DNA of 49,268 nt from the NCBI RefSeq assembly GCF_937129525.1, contig NZ_CAKZNK010000154.1, positions 1 to 49,268 on the forward strand, written 5' to 3'. Under the pieces are notes generated by a model. That model saw only the letters and a program-made list of their open reading frames with translations, was not told the DNA's origin and ran no database searches. This DNA is from an uncultured Chloroflexus sp. (GTDB taxonomy: Bacteria; Chloroflexota; Chloroflexia; Chloroflexales; Chloroflexaceae). This document shows, piece after piece, positions 33,199 to 42,864 of the stretch. The translations under genes were made by a program, and so were the position numbers. Numbering within the stretch: position 1 is the first letter of the stretch; the number at the start of each line of letters is the position of its first letter.

Positions 33199-33634
33199 GT
33201 TGTTGACAAATTGATAGAGACATGTAGGGCGGCAAATGCAGGAGTAGGGGCTGAGCGGGTTTAGGTTCGGCGCCTTGGGCAATAATCTTCGCGCCTCGAT
33301 CAATTCCTGCTGTAAGGCATAAAAATGTTGGATAGGGCAAACGCTGAGTCTTTTTTGGCGTGATATTCCGATCTTGCAAAGCGAGATGTGATGTGTGGCC
33401 CCTGGCGGGCAGGCGAGTCACATCGATCACTCATCAAGAGTATGCCATCATTTTGCTGAATTTGAGATCAAGTGATGGAAGAAAGGGCAAGAGAACAGAG
33501 GTGGTTCCTGGCTGGAAGGACATACTTTTCGTAAAAAGTTTGAAAAATTGGATGACGGCGCATCTGCGCAGAGGAGTTTCTTGTTGTGAAATGTGCTCGT
33601 TCGTGATTGGCTAAAGGTGAAATATTCGCTGTCA
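33199..33634. other. gene-poor DNA between tRNA-Lys and a copy of its 3' end
   Basis: About 436 bp with no convincing coding sequence, more AT-rich and with poorer codon structure than the neighbours. It is bounded by the tRNA gene and by an imperfect duplicate of the tRNA 3' end (33635-33660), the arrangement left by an integrated element that has decayed or been lost. Confidence 0.55.
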
Positions 33635-33660
33635 GGTTCGATCCCTACCCGGTTCACCAG
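33635..33660 (+). pseudogene. tRNA-Lys 3'-end fragment (att-like remnant)
   Basis: The 26 bases here match 33131-33156 of the tRNA-Lys gene at 24 positions (both differences are C to T), covering half the T arm, the acceptor 3' strand, CCA and one following base. The 5' half of a tRNA is missing and the local T stem is broken, so this is not a functional tRNA. Confidence 0.8.
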
Positions 33661-33668
33661 TTTAGACT

Positions 33669-33694
33669 GACTGGAGGCAATATCGCCTCCAGTC
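33669..33694. terminator. perfect hairpin after the tRNA fragment
   Basis: GACTGGAGGC (33669-33678) and GCCTCCAGTC (33685-33694) form a 10-bp stem with a 6-nt loop. It lies between the tRNA fragment and the end of the convergent DUF2085 gene, and could serve either. Confidence 0.75.
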
Positions 33695-33721
33695 GGTTTG
33701 CTGTACACGCGGCATTACCGT

Positions 33722-34570
33722 CTACCAGCTTTCACTGGCAAAGCGGAACAGGGCCAGACCGCCGGCAAAGAGGATGGTTGGCGCAAGGGCCAGACATGCC
33801 GGCAGTCCAAGCTGCTTGAGACTGAAGACGCGCCGTCGATAGCCAAGCAGCGCTGCCATCACCATGGTAAAGATGGTGAAGATCTCGCTCATAATACCGG
33901 CTACGCCGAAAAGCGCCAGCGGCCAGTAGAGCAGGGCAAGCCCGCTGTGAGCGAGAAGAATGAAGAGACCGTTCAAGACCAGCAAACCGCCAAAGTCGCT
34001 CCAATCAAGCACGGGACGCTCTGGTTCTGGATTGCTGCGGAGTGTATGGTTGAAGACCCACAGGATAAGTGGGGTGATCGCGATACCGAATAGTGCGCCT
34101 GTGATTGTGCGCACATCGTTGCGCGGCAGGTAGAAGTAGGTTTGCCCCGTATCTTCAAGCACCGAATTCACGCCATCGACGAGCATCGTCAACACGCCTG
34201 CGCCGAGTGTGACCAGCAACGATAGCGGAGGGAGTGACGCGGCGCGGCTGTGTCCGCGCAACCAGAGGTAGAGCAGGCTGATCAGAAAGCTACTGTAGAT
34301 GCCGAGATTGCGCGCGCAGAGTGGCAGTGGTTGCTCACCCAAAAAGATGAGGTGTTTTTGCGCAACCAGACCATGCACGGCGGCGTACAGCTTCCATTCG
34401 AGGTCGGCGCCTGGCCAGAGAACGAAGATAAGGATCAGCGTAGCAAGCAGAAACAAAAAAGCAAGACCCCAGACTCGTTCCGCTCTGGTTGGCTGTCCTG
34501 CTGCTATGCGGCGGGCTGCAATTCGCTGGCGGGCCAGTTCCAGGATTTCTTCAGGCGATGGCTGGTTCAT
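33722..34570 (-). CDS. DUF2085 membrane protein
   Basis: 282 residues, about seven predicted helices. The segment LPLCARNLGIYSSFLISLLYLWLRG carries the C-A-R-x-L-G-I-Y core of DUF2085, a conserved membrane domain of unknown function found in many anaerobes and Chloroflexi. A cytoplasmic N-terminal helix (PSPEEILELARQRIAARR) precedes the first membrane segment. The gene ends 28 bp from the hairpin at 33669-33694. No obvious ribosome binding site stands before the ATG. Its role is unknown. Confidence 0.75.
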   Translation of the reverse strand: MNQPSPEEILELARQRIAARRIAAGQPTRAERVWGLAFLFLLATLILIFVLWPGADLEWKLYAAVHGLVAQKHLIFLGEQPLPLCARNLGIYSSFLISLLYLWLRGHSRAASLPPLSLLVTLGAGVLTMLVDGVNSVLEDTGQTYFYLPRNDVRTITGALFGIAITPLILWVFNHTLRSNPEPERPVLDWSDFGGLLVLNGLFILLAHSGLALLYWPLALFGVAGIMSEIFTIFTMVMAALLGYRRRVFSLKQLGLPACLALAPTILFAGGLALFRFASESW

Positions 34571-34880
34571 ACGCTTGGCGGTGATAGCGCGAATGATTAT
34601 CGATGATTGTTACTATGATAGCCGGATTGTTCGCGCTCTGGCAAGTGGCGGCTGTTGGACTGGCATGCAGCTTGTGGCGTTGCTGCGTTTCGGCTGCGTT
34701 TTGCGGTTGAGATGGTCTTGGTTGCAGCGGTAGCCGGCTTGATGAGTGCGAGCAGCTAAAACCGCACTGCTTGCCGGCACGTCGTTAACCTCGCGTCAGG
34801 TGGCGAACGCAAACGAGCTATCGCCATCCGGCATTGTGCATCGTCGCTCGGCTCTGTCTTCCGGTTACGCACCTCGCAGC
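34571..34880. other. intergenic region, nothing recognised
   Basis: 310 bp upstream of the DUF2085 gene and downstream of the zinc-ribbon gene (both minus strand). A possible AT-rich -10-like segment lies near 34600-34620; otherwise I see no repeats, hairpins or genes. Confidence 0.5.
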
Positions 34881-35441
34881 TCAGGGGAGCTTGCCCATCC
34901 GTCGCCAGCTCTCAAGCAGGATACTCAGCCCGATCAGCAAAAGCAGACCGGGGAAGAAGAGGCGTGGCATGAGGAAGAGAAATCCCAGGCCAAACAACCA
35001 GATTGCGTTGCGAATGCCGCTGATCAGAGCGCCGCGCTGGAAGTGGACGATTAGCTGAATAATGCCGAGGAGCATCAGTATATTCGGCCAAACTGCCAGC
35101 GGTAGCCGGAGGAACAGCGGGATAAGCAAGGCAGCGCCAATCAGCAGGAAAACAATACCTGCTTCATTCCCGCGCGAAGCTGGTTGTGGTTGCGGCGTTG
35201 GCGCAGTTCGCGCTTGAGAGCTGGGCGCCTGCGCAGATCGGGCATGGATCGGTTCACCGCAGTAGACACAAAAGCGGGCATAGCGCGGATTGACAAATTG
35301 ACAATGCGGGCACGTGATAATCGTATCGGCGCTGGCCGGCAATTGAACAGTTTCACCGGTATTTACCCGAACTGCTGTGCCGCATTCGATGCAGAAGCGA
35401 GCATCATTGGGTAGTCTGGTTTGACATTGTGGACAATGCAT
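34881..35441 (-). CDS. double zinc-ribbon membrane protein
   Basis: 186 residues. Two zinc ribbons occupy the N-terminus: CPQCQ...FCIECG (about residues 3-22) and CPHCQ...FCVYCG (about 44-63). A Ser/Ala/Pro/Gln-rich linker and about three hydrophobic helices (from about residue 95) follow, ending in a basic tail. ATG 35441 is preceded by AAAGGAGAG; an in-frame ATG at 35462 is less well placed. Such zinc-ribbon/membrane fusions are common in Chloroflexi and usually uncharacterised. Confidence 0.78.
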   Translation of the reverse strand: MHCPQCQTRLPNDARFCIECGTAVRVNTGETVQLPASADTIITCPHCQFVNPRYARFCVYCGEPIHARSAQAPSSQARTAPTPQPQPASRGNEAGIVFLLIGAALLIPLFLRLPLAVWPNILMLLGIIQLIVHFQRGALISGIRNAIWLFGLGFLFLMPRLFFPGLLLLIGLSILLESWRRMGKLP

Positions 35442-35644
35442 CACGCTCTCCTTTTCGCTCACGCTCTGAGTGCAGGCGCGCAGGCATTCATGCGGTGCTC
35501 GTCAGATTAAGCCAAACGGGTGAACATGATTGTAGCAATAGTCTGGTTTGCTACCATTAAAACTGATTGTGCTACCCTGCGACATTCTCACTCTCTTGCG
35601 CAGTCTTGCGTGAATTTCCTGCTGATATGACGCAACCATTTCAA

Positions 35645-36958
35645 TTATGGTTGCGCATACCGGCGCAAACAGGCCAGAGCTTCGCGTTGCATAAGAGTCG
35701 GCGCATTGTCCAGAGATAATTCGCCAATCGTTGCGCTGTAGAGAAACGACTCGACACCGAAGATGGCGCAACGAGCTGCCGGGGTTGGCGGCAAACCGGG
35801 GGCGGTGGCGGCGTGAGCGGCGGCAGCGGCGCGGGCCGGATCGGTCTGGATGCTTTCATCGGTGAGCAAGGCGCGCAGAGCCGGCAATCTACCCAATGCA
35901 GCGCTGAGGCGGAGCTGCACTGCCGGCTGGTAGAGGGCTTCCAGCAGGCCGGCAATATCATCGGCATCGGCTTGCCCGGCACGATGACGTATGAGCAGGC
36001 TGCCCCCAATTAAGGGGCGGGCCGGAGTGCCGTTGAAGGCCGGCAATGGCGCGATGTTGACCTGAAACGTATCACTGATTGCCCGGTACGTTGACCATGC
36101 CCAATCGCCATCGATAGCATATGCCGCAAATCCCTGCGCCAGCAGCCGTTGACCGCGCGCGTAACTGTCGCCATTGCGCGGCGCTGCCCGATAAAGTTCC
36201 CGCAGCAGGTTGAGCGTTGCGCGCATCTCTGGGGTGTCGAGCGTTGGTTCGTTGCCATCAGGGGTGGTGAATGCGCCGCCGGCAGCATACAGCCACGGCG
36301 CCAACCAGCGCGCTGCGCCCCAACCCTGCACAAACCCGGCCCGTTCGGATGTGCGCGCGGCCTGTGATAAAGCTACCAGCTCGGCGGCAGTATCCGGTGG
36401 TGTCCGGTCAGGCTGATAAAGCAGTATCAGCATATCTTGCGCAGTCAGTGGCGCACCCCACAACGCATCATTGCTGCTGGCGAGCGCGCGCAATCCCGGC
36501 AAGAGGTCAGTGGGCAAGTCGGTTGCCAGCGGCGCTAGCGTTTCAGCAGCCAGCAGGCCGACCAGCGCTTCTTGATCGGCCCAGATCAGATCGGGCGGAG
36601 GCAGGCCGAGCAGTTGATCGGTTGCCAGACCGATCAGCAAGCCATCGGGGTCGCGTGGCACGATCGTGAGTTGCAGACCGGCGCTTTCGGCAGCGTTGCG
36701 CAATTCGGCGGCAACGACCGGTTGCGCCTCTTCTCCTTCGGCCAGCCAGATTGTCAGGCGACGCGCAACTGGTGTCGCCGTTGGGACGCTGGTGGCGGCA
36801 GGCATTGGGGTCGCCGTGGGCGCTGCGGTCATCGTAGGCGCTATCGTCGCGGTAGGCGCTGTCGTCGCCGTGGGAACCGGCGTTGGCGCAGCGCAAGCAG
36901 CGCAGATCAACGCCGCGATGCCGATCAGCACCGCGGCGCGGGCAATGCGAGCACTCAC
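35645..36958 (-). CDS. sugar-binding-type extracellular solute-binding lipoprotein
   Basis: About 437 residues. A lipoprotein signal (VLIGIAALICAACAA, lipobox Cys) leads into a low-complexity Thr/Ala/Pro linker of about 50 residues made of TATxAPT-like repeats. The binding domain starting RRLTIWLAEGEE belongs to the family 1 (maltose/multiple-sugar) periplasmic binding proteins; DLIWADQEALVGLLAA and AYAIDGDWAWSTY are typical. The GTG at 36958 follows the dps stop by four bases and has AGGGAT upstream, so it is preferred over an ATG at 37018 that would overlap dps. No permease or ATPase genes are next to it, so it is an orphan receptor or uses a distant transporter. Confidence 0.8.
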   Translation of the reverse strand: MSARIARAAVLIGIAALICAACAAPTPVPTATTAPTATIAPTMTAAPTATPMPAATSVPTATPVARRLTIWLAEGEEAQPVVAAELRNAAESAGLQLTIVPRDPDGLLIGLATDQLLGLPPPDLIWADQEALVGLLAAETLAPLATDLPTDLLPGLRALASSNDALWGAPLTAQDMLILLYQPDRTPPDTAAELVALSQAARTSERAGFVQGWGAARWLAPWLYAAGGAFTTPDGNEPTLDTPEMRATLNLLRELYRAAPRNGDSYARGQRLLAQGFAAYAIDGDWAWSTYRAISDTFQVNIAPLPAFNGTPARPLIGGSLLIRHRAGQADADDIAGLLEALYQPAVQLRLSAALGRLPALRALLTDESIQTDPARAAAAAHAATAPGLPPTPAARCAIFGVESFLYSATIGELSLDNAPTLMQREALACLRRYAQP

Positions 36959-36962
36959 AACG

Positions 36963-37454
36963 TTATCCCTGCAAATGGGCCTCGAGGAACCAGAGATCTT
37001 TGTCGATTGCGCGGGCAATTTCGGTGAGCAGATCGGCGGTAGCCTGATCGCTCAGCTCGGCGGCAAAATCGATAGCCTGGCGGGTCGTCTTGCCATAAGC
37101 GGCAAATCGGTCAGCCAATGCCGCAACGTGAGCCAGGCCATCGGTAATGTCAGAAGGGTATTCCGGCAAACGCGATGTTGTTGCCGCCATGCGCGCTGTG
37201 CCCATTGCCATGCCGCCGAGTGCGGTCACTCGCTCGGCCAGCAGATCAACAAATCCGCTCAATTGTCCGGCCAGCTCATCAAACAGTTCGTGCAGTTCCA
37301 GGAACTGCGGCCCCTTGACATTCCAGTGGGCCTGTTTTGCCTGACTCATCAGATCGAAGGTGTCGGCCAGTTGCTGGTTGAGCATCGCAATTAACGAACG
37401 ACGTCGCTCAAGCGGTATGTCGATTCGAGTGGCAAATTCGGTCGTCTGAGCCAT
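36963..37454 (-). CDS. dps: Dps-family ferritin-like protein
   Basis: 163 residues, the normal Dps size. Dps dodecamers oxidise and store iron and protect DNA under stress. The ferroxidase site region is intact: QAHWNVKGPQFLELHELFDE (His, then Glu/Asp residues), with TDGLAHVAALADRFAAYG and the C-terminal DLWFLEAHL also typical. The N-terminal tail is short with few Lys, so direct DNA binding is uncertain. AAAGGAGGT lies five to six bases before the ATG. A promoter with an extended -10 is upstream. The lipoprotein gene follows after four bases. Confidence 0.92.
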   Translation of the reverse strand: MAQTTEFATRIDIPLERRRSLIAMLNQQLADTFDLMSQAKQAHWNVKGPQFLELHELFDELAGQLSGFVDLLAERVTALGGMAMGTARMAATTSRLPEYPSDITDGLAHVAALADRFAAYGKTTRQAIDFAAELSDQATADLLTEIARAIDKDLWFLEAHLQG

Positions 37455-37533
37455 TGCATACCTCCTTTATTTCATTCCTCTGCCGATCCGCAACGTCGCG
37501 GTCGGTAAAGTTGAAATTCACCTCAGTGCTTTC

Positions 37534-37563
37534 ATCTTACCAGAGTCGCAGTCGTTGTGCCAA
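37534..37563 (-). promoter_or_regulatory. dps promoter with extended -10
   Basis: On the minus strand TTGGCA (37558-37563), an 18-bp spacer ending in TGG, and TAAGAT (37534-37539). The predicted leader is about 75 nt. Confidence 0.6.
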
Positions 37564-37657
37564 TCGGCGGATAGGGTAAATAAGTCCGGATACCGAATTC
37601 TATGGCCGATCATATCTCTACGGAATCGATATAACACCGGTGGCTGCGCCTGCGTTG

Positions 37658-37699
37658 TCATTGGCTGGCGCGTGATGTAGCGGTGATTGCAGCCAATGA
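37658..37699. repeat. 10-bp-arm inverted repeat
   Basis: TCATTGGCTG (37658-37667) and CAGCCAATGA (37690-37699) are exact inverted copies with a 22-nt loop, isolated between two divergent genes. Function unknown. Confidence 0.6.
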
Positions 37700-37932
37700 T
37701 TCTGGGTCAGGCAGTGTATCGGCTACGGCGCATTAGCGCCAGATTGCTCGAGTTGGGATACATTGCTTTCGAATGACTGCGCGTAGAGAAGCAGTAACGC
37801 ACTGGCGCCTGTCGCGATTGCTTGCCGCATACGTTTCGCTCGAGCAGAGTTGTGTTACCATGCCAATGCCTGAACAACGAAGGCGCAGTGCCTTTGTTCC
37901 CACACAAGACATCTTAAGCGCGGAGTTTGAGC

Positions 37933-38898
<966 letters not shown>

Positions 38899-38964
38899 CA
38901 TGGGCTAACATGGATGGAGAGTATCCTGTTAACGGATATGCGCTCGCAACGGCACATATTTCTC

Positions 38965-41900
38965 TCAATCGGTCAATAACCGTTTGCCTTGCGAATGCAT
39001 AATCAGCGGCCACACCTCATCGGCAGGCACTGGCTGCGCGATCAAGTATCCCTGCAACACGTCGCAACCCATACTGACGAGTGCCGCGCGTTGCTGCTCG
39101 CTCTCAACGCCCTCAGCGATCACGGCGAGGCCGAGACTATGGGCCAGATTGACAATTGCGCGCAACAAGGCCCGGCTGTTGGTCACCACATGACTCTGTT
39201 CATCGATTGCGCGCACAAACGCCTGGTCGATTTTGAGCGCATCGAGGCGAAGCTGACGCAGATACGCCAGCGATGAATAGCCGGTGCCGAAATCATCGAG
39301 CGCAATCCGCACGCCCATCTGGCGCAACTGATCGATCTGGCGCGCGGCGTAGATCGGGTCATCGAGCATGACGCCTTCGGTAATTTCGAGTTCGAGGTAC
39401 GGCGCAGGGAGACCGGTCGTATTGAGGACAGCCGCCACTTCGGCAACGAATTCTGGCCGCAGCAACTGACGCGCCGAGATGTTAACGCTGATGCGCAGCA
39501 GCGGGTACCCGGCCTGATGCCAGGCCATGACCTGCCGGCACGCCTCGCGCAAGACCCAGGAGCCAAGCTCAATAATTAAATCGCTCTGTTCTGCAATCGG
39601 CACGAACTCACCAGGTGGAATCGAGCCGCGTTGCGGATGATTCCAGCGCACCAGCGCTTCGACGCTGGTGATCGTCTCGCTGACCAGATCGTATTGGGGC
39701 TGGTAATAGACTGCTAATTCATGACGTTCAATGGCGCGACGCAATTGCGCTTCGAGCGCGAGGCGGGTATGAGCGCGGCGACTGTGTTCAGGCCGGTAAT
39801 GGAGAAAGCCGCTGCGTTTGAGTTCCTTTGCGCGGTGCATCGCGCTATCGGCGTTTTTGAGCAGCGTTACCACATCGACCCCATCGCGCGGAAACAGGCT
39901 GATGCCAATGCTTGCGGTGAGGCGTAATTCTTGCCCTTCATGGACGTATGGCGTCTGAAGTGCATCAAGCAGCCGTTGTGCGGCAATATCCGCCAGGCGG
40001 GCGTCGGGCAGATCGGGCATCACCAGCAAAAACTCATCGCCCCCCATGCGACCGAGGGTGTCTTGCGGTCGAACACATGCCGCAAACGCTTGACTGACAT
40101 GCTTGAGAAACCGGTCACCGATGGGATGCCCTAACGAGTCATTCACCTGTTTAAACCCATCGAGATCGATAAAGAGCAGCGCGACACTATGACGTCGTTC
40201 GCGCGCATCGCGCAGCGCCAGTTCGATCCGTTCTTGCAACAGATGGCGATTGGGAAGGCCGGTCAGCGCATCGTAGCGCACCTGATAGTGCAGTTGCGCG
40301 TTGAGCTGGGCATGTTCGGCGATGAGGTAGAAGAGTTCGGCAGTGATGCGCAGCAAGGATTGATCACGCTCATGCATCCAGCCGGTTTGCGGGCACAAAA
40401 TGATGAGGGCGCCGTTGGTGTTGCGCAGCGGCCAGACCCATCCACGCTGCACACCATACTGGTGGAACTGTTCCCAGAAACCGTGCAGTTCGATGAGATG
40501 CGGCGGCGACTGGTGGTGTGCGATCAATGTCGGGACACGCGCCGCAATCTGCCCGGCATCTTCAGCCAACCGTTCGCTCCACGCTGCGGCCTGATTGCCA
40601 ATGCCAACCCAGACTAACCAGTGCGGTCGTTGCCGTTCAATCAGATTGACCAACCGTTCGAGTATGGCAGTCGTCGGCGCGTGTTGCAACAGAAGGGCGA
40701 GAATCTCGGAACGGTCATGTTCGAGGAACGTTGTCAGCTTTTGAGCGCTAATATCACGATGGAGCGCAATATAGTGCGACGTCTGTCCGTGTTCACCCGT
40801 TACAGGTGAGAGGCTCAGATCGACCCAAATGGGTTCGCCGGCACGGGTGTAGTACAAAAGTTCTAACCGTATCGGTTGGCGTTGTTCCATCGCCTCCCAC
40901 AGCGCGGTCAGCGCTGCCGCATCGGTGGCCGGGCCGTGAAGAATGCGGAGACTCCGCCCGATCAGTTCGTTGACCGCGTAGCCGGTCAGGCGGCTACACG
41001 CTGCGTTCGCGTAGCGAATGAACGGGCCAGGCGCGTGGATTGGTTCGGCATCAAGAATCAACACCGCGTCATTGGTCTGTACCACCACTGATTCCAGCAA
41101 GCGCAGACGCTCTTCGGTATACTTGCGCGCGGTGATGTCGCGCGCGACAATCAAGGTGCCGCCGTTTGCCAGCTCATCGTGGTAGAGTGGATCGATGCTC
41201 ACGTCAACGATCAGTTCGCGTCCGTCAGGCAGCCGGTGAATCATTTCGCCCCGCCAACCGGCGCCGTTTTGCGCCGGTGACGAAGCGCGCGGGTGCGGCA
41301 ATTGCTCGGCAGTAAACAACACGCTCAGCGGTTGATTGATGACCGCTTCCGGTCGAACGCCGTACAGATACGCAGCCATATCGTTCAGGTACATGATGGC
41401 GCCGCTACTGTCGGTGACAATCACCGCTTCACTGATTTGCGCTAATACCCGCGCTCGCACATTGAGCTGCCGCTCTGCTTCCAGCCGATCGGTAATCTCA
41501 TACCCGATACTCAAGACCTGCCATTCACCAAAGCTCTGGATGAGCGTACCTTGCACCTCGACCACGCGCATCACCTGATCGCGAGCGTAAATGCGGAAGC
41601 GCGCCGGCGTGAGTGTTCGTTTCTCGCGCAACTCCCGACGACGCTGCCAAAAGAGATCGTGTTCTTCGCCGGCGAGAAACTCGGTGAGCGGGCAGTTGAT
41701 AAGGTCAGCCGGATCGTCCACGCCAAAGATACGCGCGCCGGCGGGGTTGCAGTACCGAATCACGCCTTCGGGAAAACTGCTGATCATAATCAGCATTGGC
41801 GCCAGGTCAAGCACCTGCTGATGACGGCTTTCGCTCACTCGCAGCGCATAATCGGCTGCGAGCGGCGCCGTCACGTCGCGCCCGCTGACAATAAATCCCT

Positions 41901-42264
41901 CAATTGCGCGATGATGCAGATAGTTACAGCAACACAGCTCGAAGATGCGCCAACCACCTTCAGCGTGGCCCAAACGAGCATGCACCCGCCTCGGTACACA
42001 TTGACCGGCTTCCAGGCGCGCCAGTTGTGACTGCAATGCGTGGTGATCGTCGGGATGCACCAGATCGGAAAAGGAGCTGTGGAGTATTTCTGCAGGTGTG
42101 TAGCCGAGCAGCGAGTGAACTGATGGGCTGGCGAAGCGGATTGTGCCATCGGTGGCTACGACCAACACAATTTCAGTGAGATGCTCTAACAGCGCATCGA
42201 GCAGTGGTGCGGTGGTTATACCGTTGAGAAGTGTCGGTTGATCGGGTACATGATTGTCAGTCAT
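38965..42264 (-). CDS. multi-PAS diguanylate cyclase/phosphodiesterase (PAS-GGDEF-EAL)
   Basis: A 1099-residue soluble signalling protein. About four PAS domains (roughly residues 20-125, 146-255, 265-370 and 385-505; one contains FYTAE-like VLFTAEQLP) precede a GAF-like region (about 520-650), then GGDEF (about 665-820) and EAL (about 840-1085). GGDEF is intact at about 740-744, and a product-inhibition RXXD site (RPQD) lies five residues before it. The EAL domain is also complete: E869 in EALVRW, VNISARQL, ELEITEG, DDFGTGYSSL, LKIDQAF and AEGVE. Both making and breaking of cyclic-di-GMP are therefore possible, controlled by the PAS sensors. No membrane segment is seen. The ribosome binding site is weak. 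Confidence 0.93.
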   Translation of the reverse strand: MTDNHVPDQPTLLNGITTAPLLDALLEHLTEIVLVVATDGTIRFASPSVHSLLGYTPAEILHSSFSDLVHPDDHHALQSQLARLEAGQCVPRRVHARLGHAEGGWRIFELCCCNYLHHRAIEGFIVSGRDVTAPLAADYALRVSESRHQQVLDLAPMLIMISSFPEGVIRYCNPAGARIFGVDDPADLINCPLTEFLAGEEHDLFWQRRRELREKRTLTPARFRIYARDQVMRVVEVQGTLIQSFGEWQVLSIGYEITDRLEAERQLNVRARVLAQISEAVIVTDSSGAIMYLNDMAAYLYGVRPEAVINQPLSVLFTAEQLPHPRASSPAQNGAGWRGEMIHRLPDGRELIVDVSIDPLYHDELANGGTLIVARDITARKYTEERLRLLESVVVQTNDAVLILDAEPIHAPGPFIRYANAACSRLTGYAVNELIGRSLRILHGPATDAAALTALWEAMEQRQPIRLELLYYTRAGEPIWVDLSLSPVTGEHGQTSHYIALHRDISAQKLTTFLEHDRSEILALLLQHAPTTAILERLVNLIERQRPHWLVWVGIGNQAAAWSERLAEDAGQIAARVPTLIAHHQSPPHLIELHGFWEQFHQYGVQRGWVWPLRNTNGALIILCPQTGWMHERDQSLLRITAELFYLIAEHAQLNAQLHYQVRYDALTGLPNRHLLQERIELALRDARERRHSVALLFIDLDGFKQVNDSLGHPIGDRFLKHVSQAFAACVRPQDTLGRMGGDEFLLVMPDLPDARLADIAAQRLLDALQTPYVHEGQELRLTASIGISLFPRDGVDVVTLLKNADSAMHRAKELKRSGFLHYRPEHSRRAHTRLALEAQLRRAIERHELAVYYQPQYDLVSETITSVEALVRWNHPQRGSIPPGEFVPIAEQSDLIIELGSWVLREACRQVMAWHQAGYPLLRISVNISARQLLRPEFVAEVAAVLNTTGLPAPYLELEITEGVMLDDPIYAARQIDQLRQMGVRIALDDFGTGYSSLAYLRQLRLDALKIDQAFVRAIDEQSHVVTNSRALLRAIVNLAHSLGLAVIAEGVESEQQRAALVSMGCDVLQGYLIAQPVPADEVWPLIMHSQGKRLLTD

Positions 42265-42345
42265 AAACTGGCCAGATCGGGTGTGGATCGTTTGCCGCTG
42301 CTGCTAAGTATACCGCGTTTACTGCAGAGCGTTGCAATGATAATG

Positions 42346-42372
42346 AAAAAAGCCTGCCGGTGGCGGCAAGGC
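42346..42372 (-). terminator. intrinsic terminator of the small membrane protein gene
   Basis: On the minus strand a GCCTTGCCG/CGGCAGGC stem (one bulged T, 4-nt loop) is followed by six T residues (complement of 42346-42351). Confidence 0.85.
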
Positions 42373-42403
42373 GTGAACGACAGGGTTCAGCGACCAATCG
42401 GGA

Positions 42404-42823
42404 TCAGGTGAAAAGTTGCCAGACATCAAACCCAAGTGAAAAGAGGATGATAAAGAGAATAACACTTGACAGCGGGAGCATGTCGAAACGACGAGGGTGA
42501 CGGGTTTGCCAGAAATAGCGCAGACTGCGCACCAGCATGGCAATGGCCAGCAAATCAAGCAAGACGACCAGCGGCAACGAAATGTCGGTAGTCAGCCCGA
42601 TGAGCGGTAAGACGATCGGCAACAAGACGTATTGCAACGTACAGCGGGTGGCCGAAATGAACAACGAGAGACTGAAAGCGCGTTCGCCTGGTGTTGCCGG
42701 CACTACGTCGTCAATTGCGCTATCGTCAAGATCTTCGTCGGCAGACTGCAGCGCCGCCGGTTGCGGTGGCAGGAAAAGAAGCCGATCAAACATGCGATCA
42801 AGCGTGTCGGTGATGGCAGACAT
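42404..42823 (-). CDS. small membrane protein of unknown function
   Basis: 139 residues: an acidic, soluble N-terminal 50 (DEDLDDSAIDD), then three predicted helices (TLQYVLLPIVLPLIGL, LPLVVLLDLLAIAMLV and SVILFIILFSLGF) split by a basic loop RYFWQTRHPRRFD. I do not recognise the family. The ATG at 42823 is about nine bases after AAGGTGG. It has a strong promoter and its own U-tailed terminator, so it is an expressed single-gene unit. Confidence 0.7.
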   Translation of the reverse strand: MSAITDTLDRMFDRLLFLPPQPAALQSADEDLDDSAIDDVVPATPGERAFSLSLFISATRCTLQYVLLPIVLPLIGLTTDISLPLVVLLDLLAIAMLVRSLRYFWQTRHPRRFDMLPLSSVILFIILFSLGFDVWQLFT

Positions 42824-42864
42824 AGGCAATTACCACCTTGCGCTAATTTCTTCCTTGCTTTGTC

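Larger units (their letters stand above)
37455..37932. other. divergent intergenic region with dps promoter and a long stem-loop
   Basis: 478 bp between dps (minus) and the MoxR gene (plus). It contains the dps promoter (37534-37563) and an inverted repeat at 37658-37699. Neither strand has a convincing gene. Confidence 0.6.

Noticed and set aside
33204-33240. TTGACA at 33204 as a promoter
   Set aside because: No -10 hexamer lies at suitable spacing; the motif follows the tRNA terminator by chance.
33360-33614. Small open frame of 84 codons between tRNA-Lys and its fragment
   Set aside because: No ribosome binding site, unusual composition and no family resemblance; treated as non-coding remnant DNA.
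33635-33660. A second functional tRNA-Lys gene
   Set aside because: Only the 3' end is present; the 5' acceptor strand, D arm and anticodon arm are missing and the T stem is disrupted.
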